From assembly GCA_023266635.1 (NCBI GenBank), contig JAHFPU010000003.1:1-42873 (forward strand): 42,873 nt of DNA, written 5' to 3'. Positions 16,522 to 24,750 of this stretch are shown here, one piece after another. Position 1 is the first letter of the stretch; every line of letters begins with the position of its first letter. The position numbers and the translations under genes were made by a program. The notes under the pieces were generated by a model. It worked only from the letters and a program-made list of their open reading frames with translations. It searched no databases and was not told where the DNA came from. This DNA is from Sphingobium sp. GTDB taxonomy: Bacteria; Pseudomonadota; Alphaproteobacteria; Sphingomonadales; Sphingomonadaceae.

Positions 16522-16600
16522 GGATCGCAGCTTGCCCATTGCCTCCACCCGTCAAGCTGGTAGCGTGTCGCCGCCCGCCCCCCGGCGGTAAGGAGAGGCA

Positions 16601-17143
16601 ATGAAGCGTTACGCCATGGCAGCCCTGTTTATGGTCTGCGCTTGCTCTTCCCCGCAGGATAATGCGCAAAATGCCGCAGCCAACGCGCAGGACAATGCGG
16701 CGGACGGCAACAATGCCGCCGCGCCGGACGATTTTTCCATCCATTGCAAGGGGGCGATCACGGAAGTGACAAGTTCGAGCGGCGGATCGTCAACCAAGGA
16801 AGAAGGCCCCGGCACGGACATCACCTATCGCTGGGATAAGCCGGAGAAAATGCTCTACGCGGAAAAGGCGGGATCTGCTGAAGCGCCTTATTGCGCGGCG
16901 GGGATCAAGGGCTGCACCGTAGAGATCGATGAAAAGCGTATCCTGGCGCACAAGGACAGCGAGACCAACGGAGATGGCGAAGGCACGCTGGTCAGCAGAA
17001 CGGAGAGGGTCGAAATCGACCTGACGACCTTGACCGGCAACAGCATCGTCCGCACCAGCAACGGCGCGATACAGCCCGATAAGACACCGAATATCGCGAA
17101 AACAACGGTCAGTGCGCCGCTCAACTGCGAACGGCTGTTCTAA
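16601..17143 (+). CDS. Putative lipoprotein of unknown function
   Basis: This 180-residue protein has a lipoprotein signal peptide with lipobox near MVCACSS (Cys13 or Cys15), then an Asn/Ala-rich linker (QNAAANAQDNAADGNNAAA), and a soluble domain with four cysteines (in HCKG, YCAAGIKGC and NCERLF) that could form disulfides in the periplasm. AGGAGAGGCA precedes the ATG. I do not recognise the family. It is 79 bp after the D2HGDH-like gene and convergent with the oxygenase fusion, 9 bp apart. Confidence 0.75.
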   Translation: MKRYAMAALFMVCACSSPQDNAQNAAANAQDNAADGNNAAAPDDFSIHCKGAITEVTSSSGGSSTKEEGPGTDITYRWDKPEKMLYAEKAGSAEAPYCAAGIKGCTVEIDEKRILAHKDSETNGDGEGTLVSRTERVEIDLTTLTGNSIVRTSNGAIQPDKTPNIAKTTVSAPLNCERLF

Positions 17144-17152
17144 CAACGGATA

Positions 17153-18289
17153 TCAGGCCGCCTTTGACGGCTTATCCAGCACCGATTCTACGACCTGCTC
17201 GCGCAGAACCGGGTCCTGCAGATACCGCGCATTTTCCAACCGGATGGCGGCGGCGGCTTCATCGTAAAGGAATGGCAGAACGCAATAGCGCTGCCCTCGA
17301 GTAATCGGGGTCGCTTCATGCAATAGCGAGCAGGAAAAGACGATCGCCCCACCCGTAGACGCGCGATAGGTTCGCATGCCGAACTCGGGGAAGCGCAGAT
17401 CACCTCCATCATAATCTTCGGCGTTAATATTGATCGTCACCGCAAAACGGCGATGGGCCGTACCCTGCGTCGTATTATCCTTGTGCGGACGGAAATAGCC
17501 ACCGGTCTGCGCGTCATAACAGCCGACGATATAGCGCTCCATGCGCGTGACCTTGAACTGAAACGCGCGCTCGATCTGCGGAACCAGACGGCGGACGATC
17601 CGCGCCTGGATCGCGCCGCGCAGTTCTTCATCCTCGATGTTGCAGTCGCTGCGCCTTTTATGGGCATGGTCGACCACCATCATCGTCTCGCCGGTCGCGG
17701 GATCTGTCTTCATATAGCCGCTGTCCTGCGTTCCGGTCTCCTGAGCATAGGAAATCAGGCGGCGGCAGAATTCGGGCTCGAACAGGTTCGGGACCTGCAG
17801 CACCGGCGCACAACCATCGATATTCGCCAAGGGCCCATCCAGACTGCCGATGCGGGCAGTCACTCGCGCGATATGGGTTGCGGCATCCTCAATCGGGATG
17901 ACATCCAGCACACGCAGGCCCGGATCGAGTATCCAGGTCATCAAGGACAGGCGATCAACGCCATCCCCCGTTGGCAGCGCGCAACCGAATAGGCGAGCTA
18001 GATCGCGATCATGATCGCGGACGATACGAATGCCGGGATAGCGGTCCCGCAAGGATGGTTCGGCCAAATCGGCAGGATCGCTGGTGACGATGAAGCAGCA
18101 GGCGGTCCTGTCGTCGAACGGCGTGGCGGTCGCATAAAGCTGGCGGAGCATGTCGATGACACCCGGCACACGCAACCCGCCAATGAATATCATCACCACA
18201 TAGCGGCCCGCGACACTATCGAAGGCATAGCGCGGGTTGGCGTCCGTGCTGAGATAAAGTGAAGGTATCGGATCACCGGGTCCAAGCAT
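17153..18289 (-). CDS. Redoxin-like domain fused to 2OG-Fe(II) oxygenase (prolyl-hydroxylase type)
   Basis: This 378-residue fusion protein has an N-terminal thioredoxin-fold redoxin/AhpC-like domain (about 1-150; GDPIPSLYLST, VVMIFIGGLR, IVTSDP, DHDRDLARLFGC, WILDPGLRVLDVI) and a C-terminal prolyl-4-hydroxylase-type double-stranded beta-helix. Fe ligands are His269, Asp271 (YFRPHKDNT) and His324 (LLHEATPI); Arg334 should bind 2-oxoglutarate. The redoxin domain has no cysteine at its usual active site, where FIGGLRVPGV is found, so it is probably non-catalytic and may bind a partner or substrate. The hydroxylation target is unknown. No signal peptide is seen. The promoter region is shared with the divergent YeeZ-like gene. 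Confidence 0.87.
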   Translation of the reverse strand: MLGPGDPIPSLYLSTDANPRYAFDSVAGRYVVMIFIGGLRVPGVIDMLRQLYATATPFDDRTACCFIVTSDPADLAEPSLRDRYPGIRIVRDHDRDLARLFGCALPTGDGVDRLSLMTWILDPGLRVLDVIPIEDAATHIARVTARIGSLDGPLANIDGCAPVLQVPNLFEPEFCRRLISYAQETGTQDSGYMKTDPATGETMMVVDHAHKRRSDCNIEDEELRGAIQARIVRRLVPQIERAFQFKVTRMERYIVGCYDAQTGGYFRPHKDNTTQGTAHRRFAVTININAEDYDGGDLRFPEFGMRTYRASTGGAIVFSCSLLHEATPITRGQRYCVLPFLYDEAAAAIRLENARYLQDPVLREQVVESVLDKPSKAA

Positions 18290-18358
18290 GGATTGGGATT
18301 AGGTAATCATGGTGAAAAAAGCGTTAATTTCTAAAGCTCACGCTGGTAGGGACAGGCC

Positions 18359-19153
18359 ATGGCGCATATGTTGATCCTCGGACTTGGTTACACCGGACAA
18401 AGGCTGGCAACGCGGCTCAAAGCCTCCGGCTGGCAGGTCAGCGCGGTGCGGCGCACCGCCGGAGAAGCTGTGATTGGCTTCAACAACGTCTCCGCAATGC
18501 GCAGCGCGATAGGCAGCGCGACGCACATCCTGTCCAGCGTTCCACCCGATCAAGATGCTGACCCGGTCCTCTCCGCCTATGGTGCGGATATTGCAGCAAG
18601 CAGCGCTCTTTGGGTCGGCTATCTCTCCTCCACCGGCGTCTATGGCGACACCGGCGGCGCATGGGTTGACGAGAGCGCGGCGATCGGCGGCGGACGGCGG
18701 GCCGCGAGGGCGCAAGCTGATGCGGACTGGTCTGCATTGCGACCCGACGTCAGGGTATTCCGCCTGCCCGGCATATATGGGCCCGGGCGATCAGCGCTCG
18801 ACCGGGTGCGCGAGGGGCGGGCGCAGCGTGTCCATGTTCCCGGCCAGATCTTCAGCCGAGTCCATGTCGACGATATCGTATCGGGCGTGATCGCCGGATT
18901 CGATGGGCCGCCGGGGGCGTATAATCTCGCGGACGATTTGCCCTGCCCCCAGAACCGGGTGATCGAGGCTGCGAGCGCGATGCTAGGCATGCCGCCTCCC
19001 CCATTGCAGGCGCTGGACGATGCGGAGTTGTCCCCTCAAGGCCGCGCCTTCTATTCGGAGAACCGCAAGATCGCCAATGGCAAGGCGAAGCGGTTGCTGG
19101 GATGGAAGCCGCGCTATTCGACCTACAGGGAGGGCCTTGCGGCCTGCCTATGA
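18359..19153 (+). CDS. YeeZ-like NAD(P)-binding SDR-fold protein
   Basis: This 264-residue protein is an extended/atypical short-chain dehydrogenase of the YeeZ type. It has the nucleotide-binding glycine motif GLGYTGQRLA (8-17) and YLSSTGVYGD near residue 89, the epimerase-like catalytic region; SxxxxxxY spacing is present but a full YxxxK is not clear. The end LLGWKPRYSTYREGL is typical for epimerase-like proteins. Its metabolic role is unknown. Its ATG follows GGTAGGGACAGG. It overlaps the 3' end of the convergent DMT exporter gene by 6 bases. Confidence 0.82.
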   Translation: MAHMLILGLGYTGQRLATRLKASGWQVSAVRRTAGEAVIGFNNVSAMRSAIGSATHILSSVPPDQDADPVLSAYGADIAASSALWVGYLSSTGVYGDTGGAWVDESAAIGGGRRAARAQADADWSALRPDVRVFRLPGIYGPGRSALDRVREGRAQRVHVPGQIFSRVHVDDIVSGVIAGFDGPPGAYNLADDLPCPQNRVIEAASAMLGMPPPPLQALDDAELSPQGRAFYSENRKIANGKAKRLLGWKPRYSTYREGLAACL

Positions 19154-20071
19154 TGTCGTCTTGGCCCGCATTGCGACCACCATGCCGAGCAAAGCAAGCG
19201 CCGCGCCTGTGAGAGCGAGCGGCGACCAGCGATACCCCTCAAACAGGGTGGACAGCAGCATGGCGATGATCGGGATCAGAACGCTGGTATAGGCCGCCCG
19301 CCCCGCGCCGATTTCCTCGATCAACCGGAAGTAGAGCGGAAAGGTCACGACCGATCCGGCTATCGCGAGATAGAGTATCCCTGCGATGTATAGGGGCCGT
19401 GTGTCGAAGCTGGGCGGTCCGGCCAAGATCCATGCCCCCAGAGCATCGAACAGCCCGCCGAGCAGCATCGCCCAGGCGAGCGTCGCGACCATCGGCAGCC
19501 TTCGGGCTATGCCGCTGCCCTGCATCACATTTGCGACCGACGCGCACAAAGTGCCGCCAACGCCGAGCGCGATGCCCAGCAGCACCTGATCGGGCGCGAC
19601 CCGGGACGTGCGATATTCGTGCAGGAACAGTAGGGCGATCCCGCAAATGGCGATGAACGATCCGAATATGAACGCCCGTCCTGCTGGCTGGCGGAATATG
19701 ATCCAGCTGAGCAGGCTGTTCGGGACAAGGAGTAATGCATATAGCATCGCGACCAGCCCGGACGTCAGATGCACTTCCGCCCTATAGACGAGATTGAAGT
19801 TGAGGACGAACTGCATGATACCCAGGCAGGCGGCAAAGGCCATGCCCGGCCAGCCGAGCCATAGCGTAACCCGGCGGTAGCGCGCGAGGAGGAACATGGC
19901 CGCGGCGGCGACCAGGAAACGATAGGCGACCGACCAGCTCACGGGTACGTCGCTGATCTGGCCGCGGATCACCAGCCAGGTCGATCCCCAGATGATAGTG
20001 ACGATCGTGAAGGGAACGAGCACCTTCGCATTCAGGAAATGCGCGGTTCCGTTGGACTGCTCGCTGGTCAC
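19148..20071 (-). CDS. EamA-family (DMT) transporter
   Basis: This 307-residue protein has ten predicted membrane helices and two EamA repeats, typical of drug/metabolite transporters such as RhtA and YdcZ-type exporters. IIWGSTWLVIRGQI at the first helix is characteristic. It starts with GTG overlapping the TGA of the threonine aldolase gene (GTGA, 4 bases), so they are translationally coupled. This suggests export of an amino acid or related metabolite connected with the aldolase reaction (inference). Convergent with the YeeZ-like gene. Confidence 0.88.
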   Translation of the reverse strand: MTSEQSNGTAHFLNAKVLVPFTIVTIIWGSTWLVIRGQISDVPVSWSVAYRFLVAAAAMFLLARYRRVTLWLGWPGMAFAACLGIMQFVLNFNLVYRAEVHLTSGLVAMLYALLLVPNSLLSWIIFRQPAGRAFIFGSFIAICGIALLFLHEYRTSRVAPDQVLLGIALGVGGTLCASVANVMQGSGIARRLPMVATLAWAMLLGGLFDALGAWILAGPPSFDTRPLYIAGILYLAIAGSVVTFPLYFRLIEEIGAGRAAYTSVLIPIIAMLLSTLFEGYRWSPLALTGAALALLGMVVAMRAKTTS

Positions 20072-21069
20072 AAGGCAGCGATAGCGGCGGCCAGCGGCCG
20101 CACATCCTCCGCGCTGTGATTCCAGGCGGTCACCAGCCGGGCCTCGCCCTCACCCCAATCATAGAAATCAAAGCCCTGTGTCCGCAGACTTGCCGCCTCC
20201 GCAGCTGTGACACGAATGAAAATCTCATTGGCCTGCACCGGGTGGACACAGCGGGTGCCAGCGGCTTCCGCCATCAATCGGGCGGCGGCATTGGCGGCAC
20301 GGCCATTCTCCAGCCACAAATCCCCCTCAAGAAGCGCGAGAATCTGCGCGGCGAGATAGCGGCCCTTCGACAACAGATGCCCGGCCCGCTTACGGCGGCG
20401 CTTGGTCTCGTCAATCAGATTGGGTTTGAAGAAGACCAGCGCCTCGGCCGACATGCCGCCATTCTTGGTGAAGCCGAACGACAGCGCATCCACACCCGCG
20501 CGCCATGTCACGTCCGCCGGCGAGCAACCGAGCGAGGCCACTGCATTGGCAAATCGCGCGCCATCCATATGGAAGCCAATGCCCCGATCTCGGCATAACG
20601 CACCCAGAGCGGCGACCTCTTCGGGCGTATAAACCAGCCCATATTCGGTTGCGTTGGTGATGGTAAGGGCGTGCGGTTGCACCTGATGTACGTCGTTGCG
20701 CAGGGTGCCGAGCTTCGCTTTCAGCGCGTCCGGCGTCACCTTCGCCCCTACTCCGGGGACCGTCATCAGCTTTGCGCCATGGGTGTAGAATTCCGGCGCG
20801 CCGCCCTCGTCGGTCTGGACGTGCGCCTCCTCATGGCACAACACGCCGCCGAACGGCGGACAGAGCACCGCGAGCGCGAGGCAGTTGGCCGCCGTGCCCG
20901 TAGGCACCCAGATCGCCGATACCCGCCGTTCGAATAGGTCGGAAAATGCCGCGTCCAGCCGGCCGCTCCACGCGTCGCCATCATAGGCGGTGTCGAGCGT
21001 ATCGGCGGCGGCAATGGCCGCCATTACAGCCGGAGAGACTGGAGCGGCGTTATCGGAGAAGAAGCGCAT
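20068..21069 (-). CDS. Low-specificity L-threonine aldolase / beta-eliminating lyase
   Basis: This 333-residue PLP enzyme should cleave L-threonine or L-allo-threonine to glycine and acetaldehyde. Fold type I motifs are present: MRFFSDNAAPVSP at the start, PTGTAANCLAL, HMDGARFANA (Asp169 contacts the PLP ring) and the Schiff-base lysine Lys202 in SFGFTKNGGM. The ATG at 21069 is chosen because the family starts with RxxSDNxxxVxP; ATG 21105 would add 12 residues of low value. No clear ribosome binding site is visible for either. It overlaps the exporter gene by 4 bases. Confidence 0.88.
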   Translation of the reverse strand: MRFFSDNAAPVSPAVMAAIAAADTLDTAYDGDAWSGRLDAAFSDLFERRVSAIWVPTGTAANCLALAVLCPPFGGVLCHEEAHVQTDEGGAPEFYTHGAKLMTVPGVGAKVTPDALKAKLGTLRNDVHQVQPHALTITNATEYGLVYTPEEVAALGALCRDRGIGFHMDGARFANAVASLGCSPADVTWRAGVDALSFGFTKNGGMSAEALVFFKPNLIDETKRRRKRAGHLLSKGRYLAAQILALLEGDLWLENGRAANAAARLMAEAAGTRCVHPVQANEIFIRVTAAEAASLRTQGFDFYDWGEGEARLVTAWNHSAEDVRPLAAAIAAL

Positions 21070-21130
21070 GGGCCATGGGATGCGTGGCCCCGGCCCATGC
21101 GTCAACGGCCAATCGGCGGCGATTGGCTGC

Positions 21131-21691
21131 TTATTTCGCCTGCTTCATCGCCTGGACCGCCGCCAGCGTGTTCTTCACATGGTCGACATAGCTCATCTCG
21201 CTGTGGACATAGGCGATGCGGCCAGTGGGTGCGATCACGTAGGAGGTGCGGTTGGTCAGGCCCTTGGGCATGTTCGGCATGTCGGGCATGGGCGGCAGCG
21301 CCACGTCATAACCGGACACCACGGACGGTCCAGCCGAGGCGACAGCGAATTTGTTGGCGCAATCCTGCTTCGAAAAATCGGCGAGTTTCGAGACAGGATC
21401 GACGGACATGCCAATCACTTCCGCGCCGGCTTTCTTGAACTCATCGATATGCTCGGCGAATTCCTTCGCTTCGGCCGAACAGCCCTTGGTGAACGCTGCC
21501 GGGAAGAAATAAAGGACAACCGGCCCCTTCTTCAGTTCAGTGGACAGGCGGATCGGGATCACCTTGCCGGCGAGCGCGCCACGGGTGCTGAAGTCCGGAG
21601 CCTTTGCGCCTATGGCAAGCGCGGCGTTGGCGGCAGATGGGGCAAGGGCGAGCGCTGCGGCGGCAAGCAAAGCAGAATGGAGGCGTTTCAT
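21131..21691 (-). CDS. Periplasmic peroxiredoxin (AhpC/TSA, PrxQ/Bcp-like)
   Basis: This 186-residue thiol peroxidase has a signal peptide (1-23, ending SAANA), so it should act on peroxides in the periplasm. The peroxidatic cysteine is Cys71 in FFPAAFTKGCSAEA; Cys111 (SKQDC) is a candidate resolving cysteine. GAKAPDFSTRG opens the domain. The C-terminal half has an unusual Pro-Met insertion PPMPDMPNMPKG that might bind a metal. The ATG at 21691 has AAGGAG 8 bases upstream; the upstream start at 21733 has none. The VOC gene ends 42 bp upstream on the same strand, so they may be co-transcribed. Confidence 0.88.
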   Translation of the reverse strand: MKRLHSALLAAAALALAPSAANAALAIGAKAPDFSTRGALAGKVIPIRLSTELKKGPVVLYFFPAAFTKGCSAEAKEFAEHIDEFKKAGAEVIGMSVDPVSKLADFSKQDCANKFAVASAGPSVVSGYDVALPPMPDMPNMPKGLTNRTSYVIAPTGRIAYVHSEMSYVDHVKNTLAAVQAMKQAK

Positions 21692-21733
21692 GGGGAAGCT
21701 CCTTGGGCAGGGGAAGGACTGAGGTTTGGGCAA

Positions 21734-22129
21734 TCACAGTTTGGGCGCTGGGGGTTCCCATAATTCTATGGCGTTGCCTTCGGGATCGTGGATGCGGGCG
21801 AAGCGACCCGTGTCAGGATGATCCCATTCGGGCTTGGTGATGATCGCAATATCGGCCGCGCGCAAGTGGGCAATCATGCCATCCAGATCGCTGACGCGCA
21901 GATTGATCATGAACGCCTTGTCGGCGGCGAAATAATCAGTATCGGCGGCGAAGGGCTGAAACACCATCGGGCCGCCCTGCACCATCCATAGCCATTCATT
22001 GGCCTGCGCAGCAGGATCGGACACGCAGCCCGCGCCGACGCGCAGATGCGTTTTGTACCAGGCAGACAGCGCATCGGGGTCCTTCGCGCGAAAGAAGAGT
22101 CCCCCCATTCCCAGAACCGGCATGGCCAT
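21734..22129 (-). CDS. VOC-family (glyoxalase-like) protein
   Basis: This 131-residue protein has the vicinal-oxygen-chelate fold: two beta-alpha-beta-beta-beta units with GMGGLFFRAKDP and LSAWYKTHL at the start, and RIHDPEGNAIELWEPP at the end, which carries the usual metal-binding glutamate. The family includes glyoxalases, bleomycin-resistance and dioxygenase-type proteins; the exact reaction cannot be assigned. GGAGG lies just before ATG 22129, with a second in-frame ATG at 22123. It is divergent from the lipoprotein gene at 22217 and upstream of the peroxiredoxin gene. Confidence 0.85.
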   Translation of the reverse strand: MAMPVLGMGGLFFRAKDPDALSAWYKTHLRVGAGCVSDPAAQANEWLWMVQGGPMVFQPFAADTDYFAADKAFMINLRVSDLDGMIAHLRAADIAIITKPEWDHPDTGRFARIHDPEGNAIELWEPPAPKL

Positions 22130-22216
22130 TTTCCTCCGAACGCCCTAAACCCTTCTACCATGCGGACAGAGCGTGGTCATCGGGAACTGTATGGCAGGCC
22201 ATCGGGTTCCCCCCGA

Positions 22217-22768
22217 ATGCGCCTTATCCCCCTCGCCCTCATTCTGGCGCTGGCCGCATGTGGCCAGCAGGACAGGACAAACGCTTCGGATTCGCTGACC
22301 ACGACCATTCCGTCGGTCGAAGACAATGGGGTGATAGCGAACGAGGCCAATGCGTCCGCCATGGCCGAGCCGGAGAGCGGCGGGCGGGGCGGTGGCGATG
22401 CCGGATACCCGGACGGCGGGGGATCATATCCCGCAACACTGGGTGGCGCTGCGCTGTCGACGATACCCGCGCCCGGAACCCTGCCCATCGCCTTTCGCGG
22501 TTTCTGGACCGGGCTGGATGATGATTGCGGCGACGCCCGATCCGACAAGCGCCTGATGATCGGCCCGAAGGAATTGCGCTTCTATGAAAGCGTGGGGAAG
22601 GTCACCGCCGTCAAGCAGGCCGGTCCGTTCGCAGTCGTCGTCGACGCGAATTTCGAAGGCGAAGGACAAAGTTGGTCACGTCAGCAGAAACTGACAGTAT
22701 CCAACGACAAAACCCACCTGACCATCGCCAATCAGGTCGAGCGGAAGCGCTGCTCCGGGGGCCGCTGA
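22217..22768 (+). CDS. Putative lipoprotein, hypothetical
   Basis: This 183-residue protein has a lipoprotein signal peptide with lipobox LAAC (Cys16), a Gly-rich low-complexity linker (about 60-80), and a C-terminal domain FRGFWTGLDDDCGDARSDKR...RLMIGPKELRFYES, a pattern shared with small sphingomonad periplasmic proteins of unknown function. The start at 22217 is required for the signal peptide; an ATG at 22046 would lie in the divergent gene. GGAAC-N17-GGTT (22183-22208) looks like an EcfG promoter but is too close to the ATG. The stop codon abuts the stop codon of the convergent 44-residue gene. Confidence 0.8.
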   Translation: MRLIPLALILALAACGQQDRTNASDSLTTTIPSVEDNGVIANEANASAMAEPESGGRGGGDAGYPDGGGSYPATLGGAALSTIPAPGTLPIAFRGFWTGLDDDCGDARSDKRLMIGPKELRFYESVGKVTAVKQAGPFAVVVDANFEGEGQSWSRQQKLTVSNDKTHLTIANQVERKRCSGGR

Positions 22769-22903
22769 TCACTCTTGCGAAGGCTTGTCCGGGGCTTTCT
22801 TGCGATATCTGTGGGCGGCAACGGCAGCGCCAAGGATCATCCCGCCCGGGACGATAAGCATGACGGCCAGCCATCCGGCCTTGCGAAGATTTTCCTTGGA
22901 CAT
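22769..22903 (-). CDS. 44-residue single-pass membrane protein
   Basis: A short minus-strand frame begins MSKENLRKAGWLAVMLIVPG and ends in a basic tail, HRYRKKAPDKPSQE. One transmembrane helix is predicted at about residues 10-30, with positive charges on both sides. The TGA at 22769-22771 directly follows the stop codon of the convergent lipoprotein gene. No strong ribosome binding site is seen before the ATG. The composition and exact fit between neighbours support a real gene; the function is unknown. Confidence 0.55.
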   Translation of the reverse strand: MSKENLRKAGWLAVMLIVPGGMILGAAVAAHRYRKKAPDKPSQE

Positions 22904-23028
22904 TTGGTAACCATAATGCCCAGAACTGAACATCAGGTTTCCAGAAACCGGATTCCGCGCGAAAAGGTGGACGAGGCGAGAAAATTCCTCCTACACCCCG
23001 CGAGCGCAATCCTTGCCGTGGGGCCGTG

Positions 23029-24744
23029 ATGAACAGACGTCTTGTGCCGATCCTTGCCATTGCGGCGATGACACCATTGATCAGTTCCGCCAGTGCGCCC
23101 TTGCTTCGGGCGCCGGGGTTGTCGAAGCTGGATATCGGCAGCCTGATCGCGTCGGGTTGCGGATTCATGGCGGCCGGAGAGACTGCACCCGCCGGGCAAG
23201 GCCTGGCACCCATGCCCCTGATCCCCGGCCTTGCGCCGATCCGCTACGCCGTGGCCACCACATCGTCGGAAGCGCAGGCCTATTTCGATCAGGGCATGGC
23301 ACTTCTCTACGGCTTCGAATTCGAGAAGGCAGAGCGGAGCTTCCGCACGGCAAGCGAGCGCGACCCAAGCTGCGCGATGTGCAAGTGGGGCGAGGCACTG
23401 GCGATCGGCCCCTATCTCAACAGCGGCCCTTCCGGAGATGCACGGATCGCGAAGGCGCGTGACCTCACCGCGAAAGCGCTGACGGAATCAGCGGCGAATG
23501 CGCGGGAGCATGCGCTGATCTCCGCACTTGCTATCCGTTATGCTCCGGGTGGCCGCAAGCAGGAGAAATATGTCCACGCGGTCGCCTTTGCCGATGCGAT
23601 GCGGGACGTGTCTGCTCGCTGGCCGGATGACGACATGATCATGGTGCTGGCGGCCGAAGCGGCGATGAACGTCCAGCCCTGGAATTATTGGGCAAGGGAC
23701 GGGGTCACGCCCCTGCCCTGGGCAGCGCGCGCGATTGCCCTGGTTGAGAAGGTGCTGGCCCGCAATCCCGACCAGCCGGAAGCGCAGCATCTCTACATTC
23801 ACCTGACCGAGGCTTCGCGCACAGCGGGCCGTGCCGAGGCTGCGGCGGACAGGTTGCTGAAGGAGGCTCCCGCCTCCGCCCATCTCGTCCATATGCCGAG
23901 CCATACCTATTACCGGATCGGCCGTTTCAATGATGCCATCGGTGCCAACGAGCGGGCGATCTACGTCGATGAGGCGATGGCCCGGACGCTGCATGAAGAC
24001 CCGAAATATTATGGCTATTTCATCCATCACACGCATTTCCTGACCTCTGCGGCCGAGCAGATCGGTGACAAGGCGGTGGCGTTGCGGTCGGCAGCCAATC
24101 TGGACGCCGCCATTCCGGCAGACAAGGCGGCCAAGACATCCTATCTGGAGGCGCGCCTGATAACCGGGCTGCAAGCGCGGGCGCAGTTTGCCGACAACCT
24201 TGCCGACCTGCTGGCAATCCCCGCCCCGGACAAACGCCTTAAGACCCTCGGCCAGGTCTGGTATACGTTGCGCGCCGAGGCATTGGGCCGCGCGGGCAGG
24301 ACCGCCGAGGCGAAGCAGCAGATCGTCCTGATGCGGCAGGCCCGTAAGGGCGCGAAGATCGACAAGGAATTGCAGCCGTTGGTCGTGCTGGCGGAATCGA
24401 TCGCGATGGCGCGGATCGCAGAGAGCGCGGGGGATGGCAGGCGGGCCATTACCCTGCTGCGGAAAGCAGAGCGGATCGAAAACGGGTTCAGCTATAATGA
24501 GCCGCCGCTATGGCATCAGCCGGTAGGCCTGGCGTTGGGTGGACTGTTGTTGCGTCAAGGAGATGCAAAGGGCGCGGTCGACGCCTTCGACAGGGCGCTG
24601 GCCCGGCGACCTGGCAATGGCTGGGCCTTGTGGGGCAAGGCGCAGGCTTTGGCGGTGACTGGGGACGGAAAAGCGAGCGAAGAGACAATGGCGCGCCAGC
24701 GTAGCGCATGGCGGGGAACGCCCCTGGATCTGTCGCGGATATAA
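23029..24744 (+). CDS. Secreted TPR-repeat protein
   Basis: This 571-residue protein has an N-terminal signal peptide (about 1-24) and then tetratricopeptide repeats. Examples are AYFDQGMALLYGFEFEKAERSFRTASERDP near residues 85-114 and GDAKGAVDAFDRALARRPGNGWALWGKAQAL near the C-terminus. A CAMCKWGEAL motif follows the first TPR and HxxxxHLTEASRT and HMPSHTYYRIGRFNDAI occur mid-protein; these His/Cys-containing segments are conserved in this group of TPR proteins, whose function is unknown. ATG 23029 is preferred to GTG 23026. It is convergent with the LuxR regulator gene, 6 bp away. Confidence 0.83.
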   Translation: MNRRLVPILAIAAMTPLISSASAPLLRAPGLSKLDIGSLIASGCGFMAAGETAPAGQGLAPMPLIPGLAPIRYAVATTSSEAQAYFDQGMALLYGFEFEKAERSFRTASERDPSCAMCKWGEALAIGPYLNSGPSGDARIAKARDLTAKALTESAANAREHALISALAIRYAPGGRKQEKYVHAVAFADAMRDVSARWPDDDMIMVLAAEAAMNVQPWNYWARDGVTPLPWAARAIALVEKVLARNPDQPEAQHLYIHLTEASRTAGRAEAAADRLLKEAPASAHLVHMPSHTYYRIGRFNDAIGANERAIYVDEAMARTLHEDPKYYGYFIHHTHFLTSAAEQIGDKAVALRSAANLDAAIPADKAAKTSYLEARLITGLQARAQFADNLADLLAIPAPDKRLKTLGQVWYTLRAEALGRAGRTAEAKQQIVLMRQARKGAKIDKELQPLVVLAESIAMARIAESAGDGRRAITLLRKAERIENGFSYNEPPLWHQPVGLALGGLLLRQGDAKGAVDAFDRALARRPGNGWALWGKAQALAVTGDGKASEETMARQRSAWRGTPLDLSRI

Positions 24745-24750
24745 ACCCCC

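Noticed and set aside
22183-22208. GGAAC-N17-GGTT before the lipoprotein gene at 22217
   Set aside because: The -10 box would be 9 bases before the ATG, leaving no room for a ribosome binding site, and one consensus base is wrong.
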